64,000 nucleotides of DNA. It comes from Agarilytica sp033852165 (GTDB taxonomy: Bacteria > Pseudomonadota > Gammaproteobacteria > Pseudomonadales > Cellvibrionaceae). Shown here piece after piece: positions 37,391-45,951 of this stretch. The position numbers were made by a program, and so were the translations under genes. Numbering within the stretch: position 1 is the stretch's first letter; every line of letters starts with the position of its first letter. The stretch covers positions 124,001 to 188,000 of the forward strand of contig JAWSUZ010000020.1 of the NCBI GenBank assembly GCA_033852165.1, in the 5' to 3' direction. The notes under the pieces were generated by a model. The model was not told where the DNA came from, searched no databases, and saw only the letters and a program-made list of their open reading frames with translations.

Positions 37391-38743
37391 CTAACGATGA
37401 GTGTTTTTATTAGGAATTAACCATAGTTGGTGCTTACTTCTCCTGAGGTAAGCGAAAATCAAGGTGAGCCCACGTAAGAGGTTAAAAACAGTGAAGGCAA
37501 ACCATAGACCATGATTACCCCATGACTGGGTGAGCCACCAGGCTGGAACAAAACCACAAAGTACGGAAATCATCATGGTGTTGCGCATTGTCTGCATCTG
37601 TCCTGCGCCGATAAATATTCCATCTAATGTGTAAGCCCATACGCTGACTAAGGGTAACGCGACTAGCCATACAAGATGTAGCTTTGCTGTTGTAGCAACG
37701 GCTGTAATATTCGTCAGGGCGTCAATAAGCCCCTCGCCAAAAACCCAAAATGAGAGCGCTAAAATAAGAGAAATAACAAGTGAGCTGAGCCCGCATGCAG
37801 CACTGGCTTGGTGAAATTGCTCGATCTTACGTCCGCCTATGGCCCGAGCTGTTAAGGTTTCAGCCGCGAGTGCATAACCATCAAGGAAAAAAGCCACGAA
37901 CAAACTGCACTGAAATAAAATTGCATTTGCGGCTAGCGTTGAGTTACCAAACAGAGCGCTTTGTGCGTTAAAGAAGTTTATGACGAGCAGCAAAGCCATC
38001 GTGCGCAGAAATAAATCAGCGTTCAGCTTCAAGGTGGTTTTGAGTTCATTGAGGTCGATATGGCGTGTTAACTTCCAGCCTTTTTGATGAAGAATAAAAA
38101 GTATGGATGCCAGCGCGCAAAAGCAGGAGAAGTATTCAGCGATCAATGTTGCTGTCGCAGCGCCTTTTACATCCATCTCCCAGAGAACGATAAAACAATA
38201 ATCTAAGGCAATATTCAAAAGGTTGGCAACAATGGTGATGGCCAGGGGGTATTTTGTGATGCCGAGGCCAATCATCCAGCCCATGGCTACATAGCTAATT
38301 AATACCGCTGGAGCAGAATAAATCCGAATACTGCAGTATTCCATTGCGAGAGCTTGTAATGATTCGTCGGGTGCAATGATCCACAAAATAGTTGGAATAG
38401 CCGTAGACTGCAGCGCAACTAATCCAATACCTAGTAAAAGCGCTAATAAGGCATTTTGCGTAAAATGCTGAGTGGCCAGTGACTGTTGGTTAGCGCCCAC
38501 GGCACGAGCAGTGGCTCCCGTCGTGCCCATACGTAAAAAGCCAAACATCCAAAACAGAAGCGCAATGATATTGCTGCCAATAGCAACAGCACCGAGGTAA
38601 GCCGGGTCTGGAAGGTGTCCAAGCATTGCCGTATCCGCAAGCCCCATTAATGGTACCGATATATTCGATACAATCATTGGCCAAGCCAAGCGCCACGCTT
38701 GTTTATGCGGTAATGCGCGTATTTTTTCAATTCGAGTTGGCAT
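37391..38743 (-). CDS. MATE-family efflux transporter (DinF-like)
   Basis: A 450-residue inner-membrane antiporter with twelve predicted helices in two halves. The first half shows WRLAWPMIVSNISVPLMGLADTAMLG, the classic MATE entry, and RMGTTGATARAVGANQ; the second half shows FLDGYALAAETLTARAIGGRK. MATE proteins export cationic compounds or drugs with Na+ or H+. The DinF-type subfamily is suggested by this order. It is divergent from the cox operon. Confidence 0.92.
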   Translation of the reverse strand: MPTRIEKIRALPHKQAWRLAWPMIVSNISVPLMGLADTAMLGHLPDPAYLGAVAIGSNIIALLFWMFGFLRMGTTGATARAVGANQQSLATQHFTQNALLALLLGIGLVALQSTAIPTILWIIAPDESLQALAMEYCSIRIYSAPAVLISYVAMGWMIGLGITKYPLAITIVANLLNIALDYCFIVLWEMDVKGAATATLIAEYFSCFCALASILFILHQKGWKLTRHIDLNELKTTLKLNADLFLRTMALLLVINFFNAQSALFGNSTLAANAILFQCSLFVAFFLDGYALAAETLTARAIGGRKIEQFHQASAACGLSSLVISLILALSFWVFGEGLIDALTNITAVATTAKLHLVWLVALPLVSVWAYTLDGIFIGAGQMQTMRNTMMISVLCGFVPAWWLTQSWGNHGLWFAFTVFNLLRGLTLIFAYLRRSKHQLWLIPNKNTHR

Positions 38744-38913
38744 GTTGTGGTGGAGTCATCTACGTTAATAGCGGGTGGCGGAGAATCATACGTGCTGCGT
38801 CTTTATTAGGCCAACAGCAGCAACTGGGTTGGTAAAACAGTTTATTTGCCGTGTGATTGAGTTAGGCGACACAGTAAATCTGATAAAAAAGTAAAAATGA
38901 GGCGAATAACCCC

Positions 38914-38943
38914 TTACTTTTCAGGTATTTGTGCCGTTATAAT
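38914..38943 (+). promoter_or_regulatory. Possible sigma-70 promoter for the cox operon
   Basis: A perfect TATAAT at 38938-38943 with TTACTT 18 bases upstream as a weak -35. It points to the cox genes with a leader of about 180 bases. Confidence 0.4.
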
Positions 38944-38968
38944 CGCGCCCTGCGATATTTTGCCGTAT

Positions 38969-39006
38969 GGAAGCGTAAAAAGTGGTCTAAAAACGCTCCC
39001 TTTTTT
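38969..39006 (+). terminator. Terminator-like hairpin in the cox leader
   Basis: GGAAGCGT pairs with ACGCTCC (one bulged A) around a 16-base loop, followed by CTTTTTT. It lies between the likely promoter and coxB, so it could act as an attenuator; it could instead end unrelated upstream transcription. Confidence 0.5.
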
Positions 39007-39130
39007 ACCTTCTGGCGACATAAATACTCTTTATCAAAATCATCGTTAAGAACAGTAAGCGAAAACTTTCACAGCTTTCGCGGCTACACAATCAAGCGTT
39101 AAACACCTTAAATACTATGGAGAAAGGGCG

Positions 39131-40261
39131 ATGTTAATAACATGCAAGCGGTCGCTCGCTCTGCTTTTTGCCACAAGTCTTATGCTTTTGCCGGCAATAG
39201 GTTTTGCGGACGGATGGCAGTTGAACATGACCGAGGGCGTCACCTCAATCAGTAAAGAAGTCTACGGACTTCATATGACGGTTTTCTACCTTTGCTGCGT
39301 AATAGGCGTTTTCGTCTTCGGGGCAATGTTTATCAGTATGTTTCTTCATCGTAAATCGCGCGGTGTAACAGCATCTAATTTTCATGAAAGCATCACACTA
39401 GAGCTGTTATGGACAATTGTTCCGGCAGTTATTTTAATAGTCATCGCCATTCCCTCAACGACGCTATTAAAGAAAGTGTATGACACAGACGAAGCCGAGA
39501 TCGATATCTTGGTGACGGGGCATCAGTGGAAATGGCAGTACGAATACCTGGGTGAAGATGTCAGCTTCTTCTCTATTCTTAGCACGCCCGCGTCGCAGAT
39601 TAATAATGAAGAGGAAAAGGGCGAGCACTATCTACTTGAAGTTGATAAGCCTCTTGTCATTCCTGTCGATACAAAAGTTCGCTTCTTGGTGACGGCTGGT
39701 GATGTGATTCACAGCTGGTGGGTGCCGGATCTCGCGGTTAAGCGTGATGCTATTCCGGGTTACACCAACGCCGCTTGGACTCGGGTAGAAGTAGAAGGCG
39801 TATACCGTGGGCAGTGTGCGGAACTGTGTGGTAAAGATCATGGCTTTATGCCGATCGAAGTGCATGTTGTGTCAAAAGCAAAATATGCAGAATGGATAGG
39901 TGCTAAGAAGGCTGAGGTTGTGGCTATTGCTGAGGCATCTAAAAAAGTACTTGAGCTTGATGAGCTCATGGCGACAGGTGAAGAGGTGTACAACAAAAAT
40001 TGTGCAGCTTGTCACCAAGCAGATGGTAAAGGCTTACCGCCGGCATTCCCCGCTATCGCTGGCAGTGCAATTGCCATGGGCGAACTTAGTGGACATCTCA
40101 ATCGTGTGATTAATGGTGGTAAAGGTATGCCGCCATTTGGTGAGCAGCTAACACCTGTTGAAGCAGCCGCCGTTATCACATTCCAAAGAAATTCGTTTGG
40201 TAACAACATGGGTCAGCTAGTTCAGCCGATTGATGTCGTTACGTTCAAGCAAGGCCAATAG
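39131..40261 (+). CDS. coxB: Cytochrome c oxidase subunit II with fused cytochrome c
   Basis: A 376-residue caa3-type subunit II. A signal peptide (about 1-26) is followed by two membrane helices, then the CuA domain with CAELCGKDHGFM (Cu-binding Cys, His and Met), and a C-terminal cytochrome c domain with CAACH (C291, C294, H295) and the axial Met in GKGMPPFGEQL. It receives electrons from cytochrome c and passes them to subunit I. First gene of coxB-coxA-ctaG-coxC. Confidence 0.97.
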   Translation: MLITCKRSLALLFATSLMLLPAIGFADGWQLNMTEGVTSISKEVYGLHMTVFYLCCVIGVFVFGAMFISMFLHRKSRGVTASNFHESITLELLWTIVPAVILIVIAIPSTTLLKKVYDTDEAEIDILVTGHQWKWQYEYLGEDVSFFSILSTPASQINNEEEKGEHYLLEVDKPLVIPVDTKVRFLVTAGDVIHSWWVPDLAVKRDAIPGYTNAAWTRVEVEGVYRGQCAELCGKDHGFMPIEVHVVSKAKYAEWIGAKKAEVVAIAEASKKVLELDELMATGEEVYNKNCAACHQADGKGLPPAFPAIAGSAIAMGELSGHLNRVINGGKGMPPFGEQLTPVEAAAVITFQRNSFGNNMGQLVQPIDVVTFKQGQ

Positions 40262-40272
40262 GAGACTACGAA

Positions 40273-41838
40273 ATGGCACATGGTCCTGCGAAAGGTATAA
40301 CTCGTTGGTTTTTTACTACTAACCACAAAGACATAGGTACTATGTATCTATGGTTCAGCTTCGCCATGTTTTTACTTGGCGGTTCATTTGCGCTCGTGAT
40401 CCGTATGGAATTATTCCAGCCGGGTTTACAGATTGTTGAGCCTAACTTCTTTAACCAAATGACCACGATGCATGGTTTGATCATGGTATTTGGAGCGGTG
40501 ATGCCGGCCTTTGTTGGTTTGGCTAACTGGATGATTCCAATGATGATTGGCGCTCCGGATATGGCGCTGCCACGTATGAACAACTGGAGTTTCTGGATTC
40601 TTCCGTTTGCATTTGCGTTGTTGGTATCAACATTCTTTATGGAAGGGGGAGCGCCTAACTTCGGTTGGACATTCTACGCACCTCTATCCACGACATACGC
40701 GCCGGATACGGTCACCTTCTTTATATTCGGTGTTCATATCATGGGTGCGAGTTCAATCATGGGCGCGATCAACATTGTTGCGACTATTTTGAATTTGCGT
40801 GCACCGGGCATGACATTGATGAAAATGCCATTGTTCGTTTGGACTTGGTTGATTACAGCTTATCTATTGATTGCTGTTATGCCTGTATTGGCCGGTGTTG
40901 TGACAATGATGTTGATGGATATTCACTTCGGTACTAGCTTCTTTGATGCCGCTGGTGGTGGTGACCCAGTATTGTTCCAGCATGTTTTTTGGTTCTTCGG
41001 GCATCCTGAAGTTTACATTATGATTTTGCCAGCATTTGGTATCGTATCTGCGATTATCCCGACTTTTGCTCGCAAGCCATTGTTTGGATACTCCTCGATG
41101 GTTTACGCAACAGCTTCTATCGCATTCTTGAGCTTTATCGTTTGGGCTCACCACATGTTTACGGTGGGAATGCCGCTGTTTGGCGAGCTGGTATTTATGT
41201 ATGCGACGATGCTGATCGCTATTCCAACGGGTGTGAAAGTATTTAACTGGGTTACTACCATGTGGCAGGGTGCAATGACTTTTGAGACGCCTATGTTGTT
41301 CTCAATTGCCTTTGTTATTTTGTTCACCATTGGCGGCTTCTCCGGCTTGATGCTTGCGATTGCACCGGTTGATTTCCAATACCATGATACATACTTCGTT
41401 GTTGCTCACTTCCACTATGTATTAGTGCCCGGTGCAATTTTCTCAATCACTGCAGCGGTATATTACTGGTTGCCTAAGTGGTCAGGAAAAATGTACGACG
41501 AGTCTCTGGGGCAAGTACATTTCTGGCTGGCATTTATCGGTTTGAATGTAACCTTCTTCCCAATGCACTTTTCGGGTCTAGCGGGCATGCCTCGACGTAT
41601 TCCTGACTACAACCCTTTGTGGGCTGACTGGAATATGATTTCTTCAATTGGCGCATTCTTATTTGGCGCGGCACAAATACTCTTCTTGTACATTGTGATC
41701 CGAACAATTGTTAGCGGAAAGAAAGCAACTGACCGAGTTTGGGAAGGTTCGCATGGATTGGAGTGGACGGTACCTTCGCCGGCGCCTTACCACACCTTTA
41801 CAACTCCTCCGCCAAAAGAAGATATGCAGAGTTATTAA
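40273..41838 (+). CDS. coxA: Cytochrome c oxidase subunit I
   Basis: A 521-residue haem-copper oxidase subunit with twelve helices. Conserved residues include the haem a ligand in TTMHGLIMVFG, the HPEVYIM motif with the cross-linked His-Tyr, the HHMFTVGM copper ligands, and HDTYFVVAHFHYV for haem a3/a. It is the catalytic, proton-pumping core that reduces oxygen. It starts 11 bases after coxB with a GGAG site. Confidence 0.98.
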   Translation: MAHGPAKGITRWFFTTNHKDIGTMYLWFSFAMFLLGGSFALVIRMELFQPGLQIVEPNFFNQMTTMHGLIMVFGAVMPAFVGLANWMIPMMIGAPDMALPRMNNWSFWILPFAFALLVSTFFMEGGAPNFGWTFYAPLSTTYAPDTVTFFIFGVHIMGASSIMGAINIVATILNLRAPGMTLMKMPLFVWTWLITAYLLIAVMPVLAGVVTMMLMDIHFGTSFFDAAGGGDPVLFQHVFWFFGHPEVYIMILPAFGIVSAIIPTFARKPLFGYSSMVYATASIAFLSFIVWAHHMFTVGMPLFGELVFMYATMLIAIPTGVKVFNWVTTMWQGAMTFETPMLFSIAFVILFTIGGFSGLMLAIAPVDFQYHDTYFVVAHFHYVLVPGAIFSITAAVYYWLPKWSGKMYDESLGQVHFWLAFIGLNVTFFPMHFSGLAGMPRRIPDYNPLWADWNMISSIGAFLFGAAQILFLYIVIRTIVSGKKATDRVWEGSHGLEWTVPSPAPYHTFTTPPPKEDMQSY

Positions 41839-41848
41839 GGGAAAGTAA

Positions 41849-42520
41849 ATGGCGGCTGAGCAAAAACAAATAAAGAACACCCTTACCAAGCTCTTGGGCT
41901 TGGTGGTGGTGATGTTTGTTTTTGCAATTTGGATAATGCCGCCGTTATACGACTTGATTTGTGAAGTGGCTGGCCTCAACGGTAAAACGCAAGGTCAGTA
42001 TGTTTCGGCTGTAGAGGCCGAAGTCGATAACAGTCGATGGGTTAACGTGCAGTTTGTTGCGATTAACAACGAGGGTATGCCCTGGGAATTTCAGCCAAAT
42101 GAATTCTCGATAAAGGTACATCCGGGAGCTGCTACGGTTACGCATTTTGTTGCAAAAAATCCGACGGATAGGATTATGGTTGGGCAAGCGGTACCGAGTA
42201 TGGTGCCGAGTAACGCGACTAACTATTTTCACAAAACAGAGTGCTTTTGCTTTAACAAGCAAACGCTTGGGCCAGGCGAAGAAGCCGAACTAGGTCTTCG
42301 ATTTATTGTTGATCAAGATTTGCCCAAAGCAGTAAAAACGATCACGCTTTCATACAGCCTATTTGATGTAACTGATATGTCGAGCAGTGAAGTTGAAAGT
42401 AAAGCGAAAGAGCTACAAGCTTTGCAAACAAATGAATTATCAATATTAACCGAATTTGTTCCCGACGAATCTCGGAATAACAACGTCCATGTGGCCAACC
42501 GCATGCAGCCACTAATTTAA
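41849..42520 (+). CDS. ctaG: Cytochrome c oxidase assembly protein CtaG (Cox11)
   Basis: A 223-residue Cox11-type copper chaperone that inserts CuB into subunit I. An N-terminal helix (about 13-37) anchors it, and the periplasmic domain has the copper-binding CFCF in KTECFCFNKQTLGPGEEAEL and VNVQFVAINNEGMPWEF. It lies between coxA and coxC, as in many Proteobacteria. The C-terminus is longer than usual by about 25 residues. Confidence 0.95.
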   Translation: MAAEQKQIKNTLTKLLGLVVVMFVFAIWIMPPLYDLICEVAGLNGKTQGQYVSAVEAEVDNSRWVNVQFVAINNEGMPWEFQPNEFSIKVHPGAATVTHFVAKNPTDRIMVGQAVPSMVPSNATNYFHKTECFCFNKQTLGPGEEAELGLRFIVDQDLPKAVKTITLSYSLFDVTDMSSSEVESKAKELQALQTNELSILTEFVPDESRNNNVHVANRMQPLI

Positions 42521-42537
42521 AAGCGGGGAAGAAAATT

Positions 42538-43464
42538 ATGGATTTAAAACACGAAGAATATTATGTACCGGCACAGAGCAAGTTTCCGCTGTTTGCCTCA
42601 ATAACGCTGTTCATGACCGTATTCGGTCTAGGTAACTGGCTTAACGAAATCAAATCAGGCAGTGAAGGCTCAGGAATGACATTGTTCATTTTTGGCTTGA
42701 TATTGTTTTGCTTTGTTCTATTTCAATGGTTTTCCACTGTCGTAGACGAAAATATCCGTGGAATGAACAGCGTTCAGCTTAAGCGTTCTTACGTTTGGGG
42801 CATGGGCTGGTTCATCTTTTCTGAAGTGATGTTCTTCGCTGCATTTTTTGGAGCACTTTTTTATATTCGTCAAATCGCATTGCCCGAGCTTTCGCTGGAA
42901 GATACATCCAACATTTTATGGGGTGGTTTTCAGGAGCAATGGCCTTTGATGACAACTCCAGATCAGGCTTTACGTGGCGCTGCCGCTACAGTGACAGGTC
43001 CGGGCCAGAATATGAGCTTCCCAGGTTGGAATCTTGAAGAATTAGTTAAATGGCTACCTCTTTGGAATACGACTGTTCTGTTAGCTTCAAGTGTTACTGT
43101 TCATATTGCTCATACCGCATTATTAAATGACAACAAGAAAAAGTTTAATTGGTTCTTAGGTATTACTGTTGTCATGGGAATCTTCTTCTTGTTCTTACAA
43201 GCAGAAGAATATATCCATGCGTACCATGTTGGCCTACAAATCGATTCGGGTGTTTATGGAACGACCTTCTTTCTATTGACGGGCTTCCACGGGTTACACG
43301 TAACCTTAGGTACCTTTATGTTGTTGGTTCAATGGTTGCGTTCGGTTACCAAAGGTCATTTCACCCACAAAGATTGCTATGGTTTTGAAGCGTCTAGCTG
43401 GTATTGGCACTTTGTTGATGTGGTTTGGTTGGGCCTGTTTATATTTGTTTATATTCTTGGCTAA
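42538..43464 (+). CDS. coxC: Cytochrome c oxidase subunit III
   Basis: A 308-residue membrane subunit with seven helices. MGWFIFSEVMFFAAFFGALFY, FLQAEEYIHAY, TGFHGLHVTLGTFML and the C-terminal SSWYWHFVDVVWLGLFIFVYILG are typical of subunit III. A long loop of about 60 residues between helices 3 and 4 is usual for this gammaproteobacterial form. It completes the core oxidase operon and is followed by a hairpin. Confidence 0.97.
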   Translation: MDLKHEEYYVPAQSKFPLFASITLFMTVFGLGNWLNEIKSGSEGSGMTLFIFGLILFCFVLFQWFSTVVDENIRGMNSVQLKRSYVWGMGWFIFSEVMFFAAFFGALFYIRQIALPELSLEDTSNILWGGFQEQWPLMTTPDQALRGAAATVTGPGQNMSFPGWNLEELVKWLPLWNTTVLLASSVTVHIAHTALLNDNKKKFNWFLGITVVMGIFFLFLQAEEYIHAYHVGLQIDSGVYGTTFFLLTGFHGLHVTLGTFMLLVQWLRSVTKGHFTHKDCYGFEASSWYWHFVDVVWLGLFIFVYILG

Positions 43465-43482
43465 GTACCGAAAAGAGATATT

Positions 43483-43510
43483 GCCAGTTTTGCCGAATGG
43501 TGAAACTGGC
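43483..43510. terminator. Hairpin after coxC
   Basis: GCCAGTTT and AAACTGGC pair perfectly over 8 bases around a 12-base loop just after the coxC stop. No T-run follows on either side, so termination would be weak or Rho-aided; it lies before the convergent DUF2909 gene. Confidence 0.45.
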
Positions 43511-43560
43511 TAGCTACAAGGATGTAGACCCTTTAAATGTTTAATCTAAAGATGGCCCCT

Positions 43561-43806
43561 CTAGTTTTGTGCTTGGTTGACGGCTCGATGACTTCCCCAC
43601 GGCGCAGTATTTTTTAGCTTCCCTGTTTGAATTCCGTAAATAATTGTACCCAGCAGTAATGCCGCGATTGTGATACGTGCACCTAAGGCATAGAGCGTAC
43701 GTTTTGATTCCTCGACGCCAATATCTTTTAAGAGGAAAGTAAAACCGCTACTCAGGCATGCAACCAAAGCGATAAACTCGATTACAATGAGTATTTTTAA
43801 ACCCAT
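43561..43806 (-). CDS. DUF2909-type twin-helix membrane protein
   Basis: An 81-residue protein with two helices (about residues 3-25 and 42-65), matching the DUF2909 family often next to cox genes. The start at 43806 has GGAG at good spacing; an upstream in-frame ATG at 43836 would add ten residues unlike the family. Its role in oxidase assembly is unknown. It is oriented against coxC and divergent from the broken SURF1 copy. Confidence 0.8.
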   Translation of the reverse strand: MGLKILIVIEFIALVACLSSGFTFLLKDIGVEESKRTLYALGARITIAALLLGTIIYGIQTGKLKNTAPWGSHRAVNQAQN

Positions 43807-43820
43807 GGGATTCTCCGGGG

Positions 43821-44524
43821 ATGAGTGAAAGATCAAAATTAATTTTCGATTTTAACTGGAAGCTAACACTTTGTGTGGTTTTTGTTTTTGGCTCTTGCGT
43901 AAAACTATCCCTCCTACAAATCGATCAAGTGGTAGAAAAAACCAGTTTGCAGCAGGCCTGGTCAGAGCAGCAAGTCCACCGTTTTGTTGAACTCTCTGCC
44001 GATAAAAAACATCCTAATTACCAAAAAGTGTGGCTCACGGGTTTCTTTCCTGGTGAGAAGTTTTGGCTGGTTGAAAATCAATATCATGGCAATCAGCTAG
44101 GTTATTGAGAGATTATGCCGTTTGAGTTGAATCGTGATGCAGTTATCGCTATCGGTCGAGGCCGGATTCAAGGTTTACCGTTAGACGAATTGTTACCGCG
44201 CGTAGAGGCGCCTATAACAAGGTTCCAAATTTTCGGTGTTATTGCGAAGGCAAGAGCTGTAAAGGTGTCCGAGGAGCTAGGAGTTATCGTCAAATTTTGG
44301 CCGCGTAAAATCTCAGGGCTTGATCTTGTGGTAATGCGTGCGCAAAGTGGCATTGCTCTGTATGAAAGGCTTGTGCATCTTGACGAGCATAGCCCCTCGG
44401 CTCTTACCATATCATGGCGGCATTTTGATGTTTCTGCGGCATGCACTATGGATACGCATTTCGATGGGGTCTGATGGCTGTTGCGATGTTATTCCTATAT
44501 CTTTGCATTGCGTTAGGGTGCTAG
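43821..44524 (+). pseudogene. SURF1 pseudogene (extra copy with stop and frameshift)
   Basis: This is a second SURF1-like gene, tandem to the intact copy at 44582. The reading frame starts SERSKLIFDFNWKLTLCV, close to the intact start, but meets an in-frame TGA at 44106-44108 exactly where the intact protein has the His of LGYHVIMPF (here LGY-stop-EIMPF). Downstream the same frame continues through MPFEL...PSALTISWRHFDVSA, and then a one-base loss near 44440 shifts to the frame MHYGYAFRWGLMAV, matching HYGYAVQWFLLAV of the intact protein, until a TAG at 44522-44524. Sequence divergence from the intact copy is large, so the duplication is old. It is unlikely to be functional. Confidence 0.9.
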
Positions 44525-44581
44525 GCGTCGTGATGTTAATCAGAAATAAACAATCTCATAAATACACGGGACAATTTGGCA

Positions 44582-45316
44582 ATGAGTAACTCGATAAAAT
44601 TAGTATTCGATTTTAACTGGAGGCTTAGTCTCTGTGTACTAGCCGTGTTCCCAGCCTTAATCAGTCTGTCGCTTTGGCAAATCGATAGAGCGAAAGAGAA
44701 GATAGAGCTTAAAAAAAATTGGCAGCTCCAGCAGGCCGCGGAGCCGGCTGAGTTTGATCCTAACGCAGAATACTCAGATAACCGCCGGGTATTGTTAGCG
44801 GGAACGTACCTGAGTGATGTTTACTGGCTGAAGGAAAACCAGTTTCACAACAGCGTATTGGGCTATCACGTGATCATGCCTTTTCAGCTGGAATCTGGCG
44901 CAGTCATTATTGTTAATCGAGGTTGGGTTAGAGGTTCGGCATCACGCGACTTTATGCCAGAGGTAAAGACACCGATGGCTAAGCAGAATATTTCGGGCAT
45001 ATTGACCTTCCCCACAGACTCAAAGTTGATTGAAGAGGTCGTGGGAGATGTTAAAATCTGGCCTCATAAAATCCTTGAAGTTGATTTGTCAGTGATGGGG
45101 CAGCAAATCGAAGGGGTTTTTCACTCAAAAATATTACGGATTGATGCCGATAGTCCTTCGGCATTGATCGTACGATGGCGGCCGATTAATATCTCGCCAG
45201 CTAAACATTATGGTTATGCCGTACAGTGGTTTCTCTTGGCTGTGGCCTTATTGATTCTGTACGTTTTTGCCAGTACCAATATTTCTCAATTTCTGAAAGG
45301 TAAAAAGAAAAGATGA
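44582..45316 (+). CDS. SURF1-family cytochrome oxidase assembly protein
   Basis: A 244-residue SURF1/Shy1 protein, with an N-terminal helix (about 12-30), the conserved NRRVLLAGTY and NSVLGYHVIMPFQLESG with VNRGWVRG, and a C-terminal helix (about 213-232) after HYGYAVQWF. SURF1 helps deliver haem a to subunit I. I use the ATG at 44582; a TTG two codons earlier is less likely. The next gene overlaps it by four bases. The copy just upstream is broken. Confidence 0.92.
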   Translation: MSNSIKLVFDFNWRLSLCVLAVFPALISLSLWQIDRAKEKIELKKNWQLQQAAEPAEFDPNAEYSDNRRVLLAGTYLSDVYWLKENQFHNSVLGYHVIMPFQLESGAVIIVNRGWVRGSASRDFMPEVKTPMAKQNISGILTFPTDSKLIEEVVGDVKIWPHKILEVDLSVMGQQIEGVFHSKILRIDADSPSALIVRWRPINISPAKHYGYAVQWFLLAVALLILYVFASTNISQFLKGKKKR

Positions 45317-45924
45317 ACCAACCGGCTATGCAAGTATCGCCAGAGCAAAAGCGTAAATCGAAGAGAGCATTATTTATCATGCTTGCGGTGGCTGTTGTGC
45401 CGATCGTTGCCGCATATACGGCGTTTTATAGCGGCATTGGTGTGCCAGAAAATACCGTCAATAAGGGCGCCTTGATCAAAGCTATTAGTCTCGAGCCGTT
45501 AGTGGGGGAAGACATGTGGACGTATTTCAGCGAAGAGCGAAAGTGGCGTTTGATTATACCTGTCGGTGCTGAGTGTAATGCTCAGTGCGAGCAAAACCTT
45601 TACTCAACTCGACAAGTGCATGTTCGCCTGAATGACAAGGGTGTGCGCGTTGAGCGTTATGCGCTAAATATTGGCGGAGATTTGGGTGCACAGTATTTAG
45701 ATGGTTTGGCAGATACCCATCCGAACCTTAAGCGTTTGAATGTTGAGCGAGAACTGTGGGAGTCTTGGAGTGTTGAACTCGATAAATTTAAAAAAGAAGG
45801 CGCCCATTTTTATATGCTGGCTGATCAAGAAGGCTATGCGATGATGATCTATACCGATCAGCACGGTAACGAGCTACTTAAAGACATCAAGCGTGCCTTG
45901 AGATACTCGATTGACCACCAATAA
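45313..45924 (+). CDS. Cox-cluster membrane protein with Cx3C motif
   Basis: A 203-residue protein with one N-terminal helix (about 19-40) and a soluble part predicted to face the periplasm. GAECNAQCEQN carries a C-x3-C motif at a position like that of Sco/thioredoxin-like copper proteins, and YALNIGGDLG and FYMLADQEGYAMMIY recall a thioredoxin-type fold. It overlaps SURF1 (ATGA) and is followed by ctaA, so it probably helps oxidase assembly. The family is usually annotated as hypothetical. Confidence 0.7.
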   Translation: MNQPAMQVSPEQKRKSKRALFIMLAVAVVPIVAAYTAFYSGIGVPENTVNKGALIKAISLEPLVGEDMWTYFSEERKWRLIIPVGAECNAQCEQNLYSTRQVHVRLNDKGVRVERYALNIGGDLGAQYLDGLADTHPNLKRLNVERELWESWSVELDKFKKEGAHFYMLADQEGYAMMIYTDQHGNELLKDIKRALRYSIDHQ

Positions 45925-45951
45925 TAATCACAGCATACATGGGAACGATTC

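Larger units (their letters stand above)
38744..39130. other. Divergent control region between MATE and cox genes
   Basis: A 387-base gap that holds a possible sigma-70 promoter and a terminator-like hairpin (both listed) on the cox side. Nothing else was recognised. Confidence 0.5.

Noticed and set aside
44115..44474. A 119-codon frame that could be called a separate gene
   Set aside because: It is in the same frame as the preceding SURF1 fragment and continues its alignment after the TGA, so it is part of the pseudogene.
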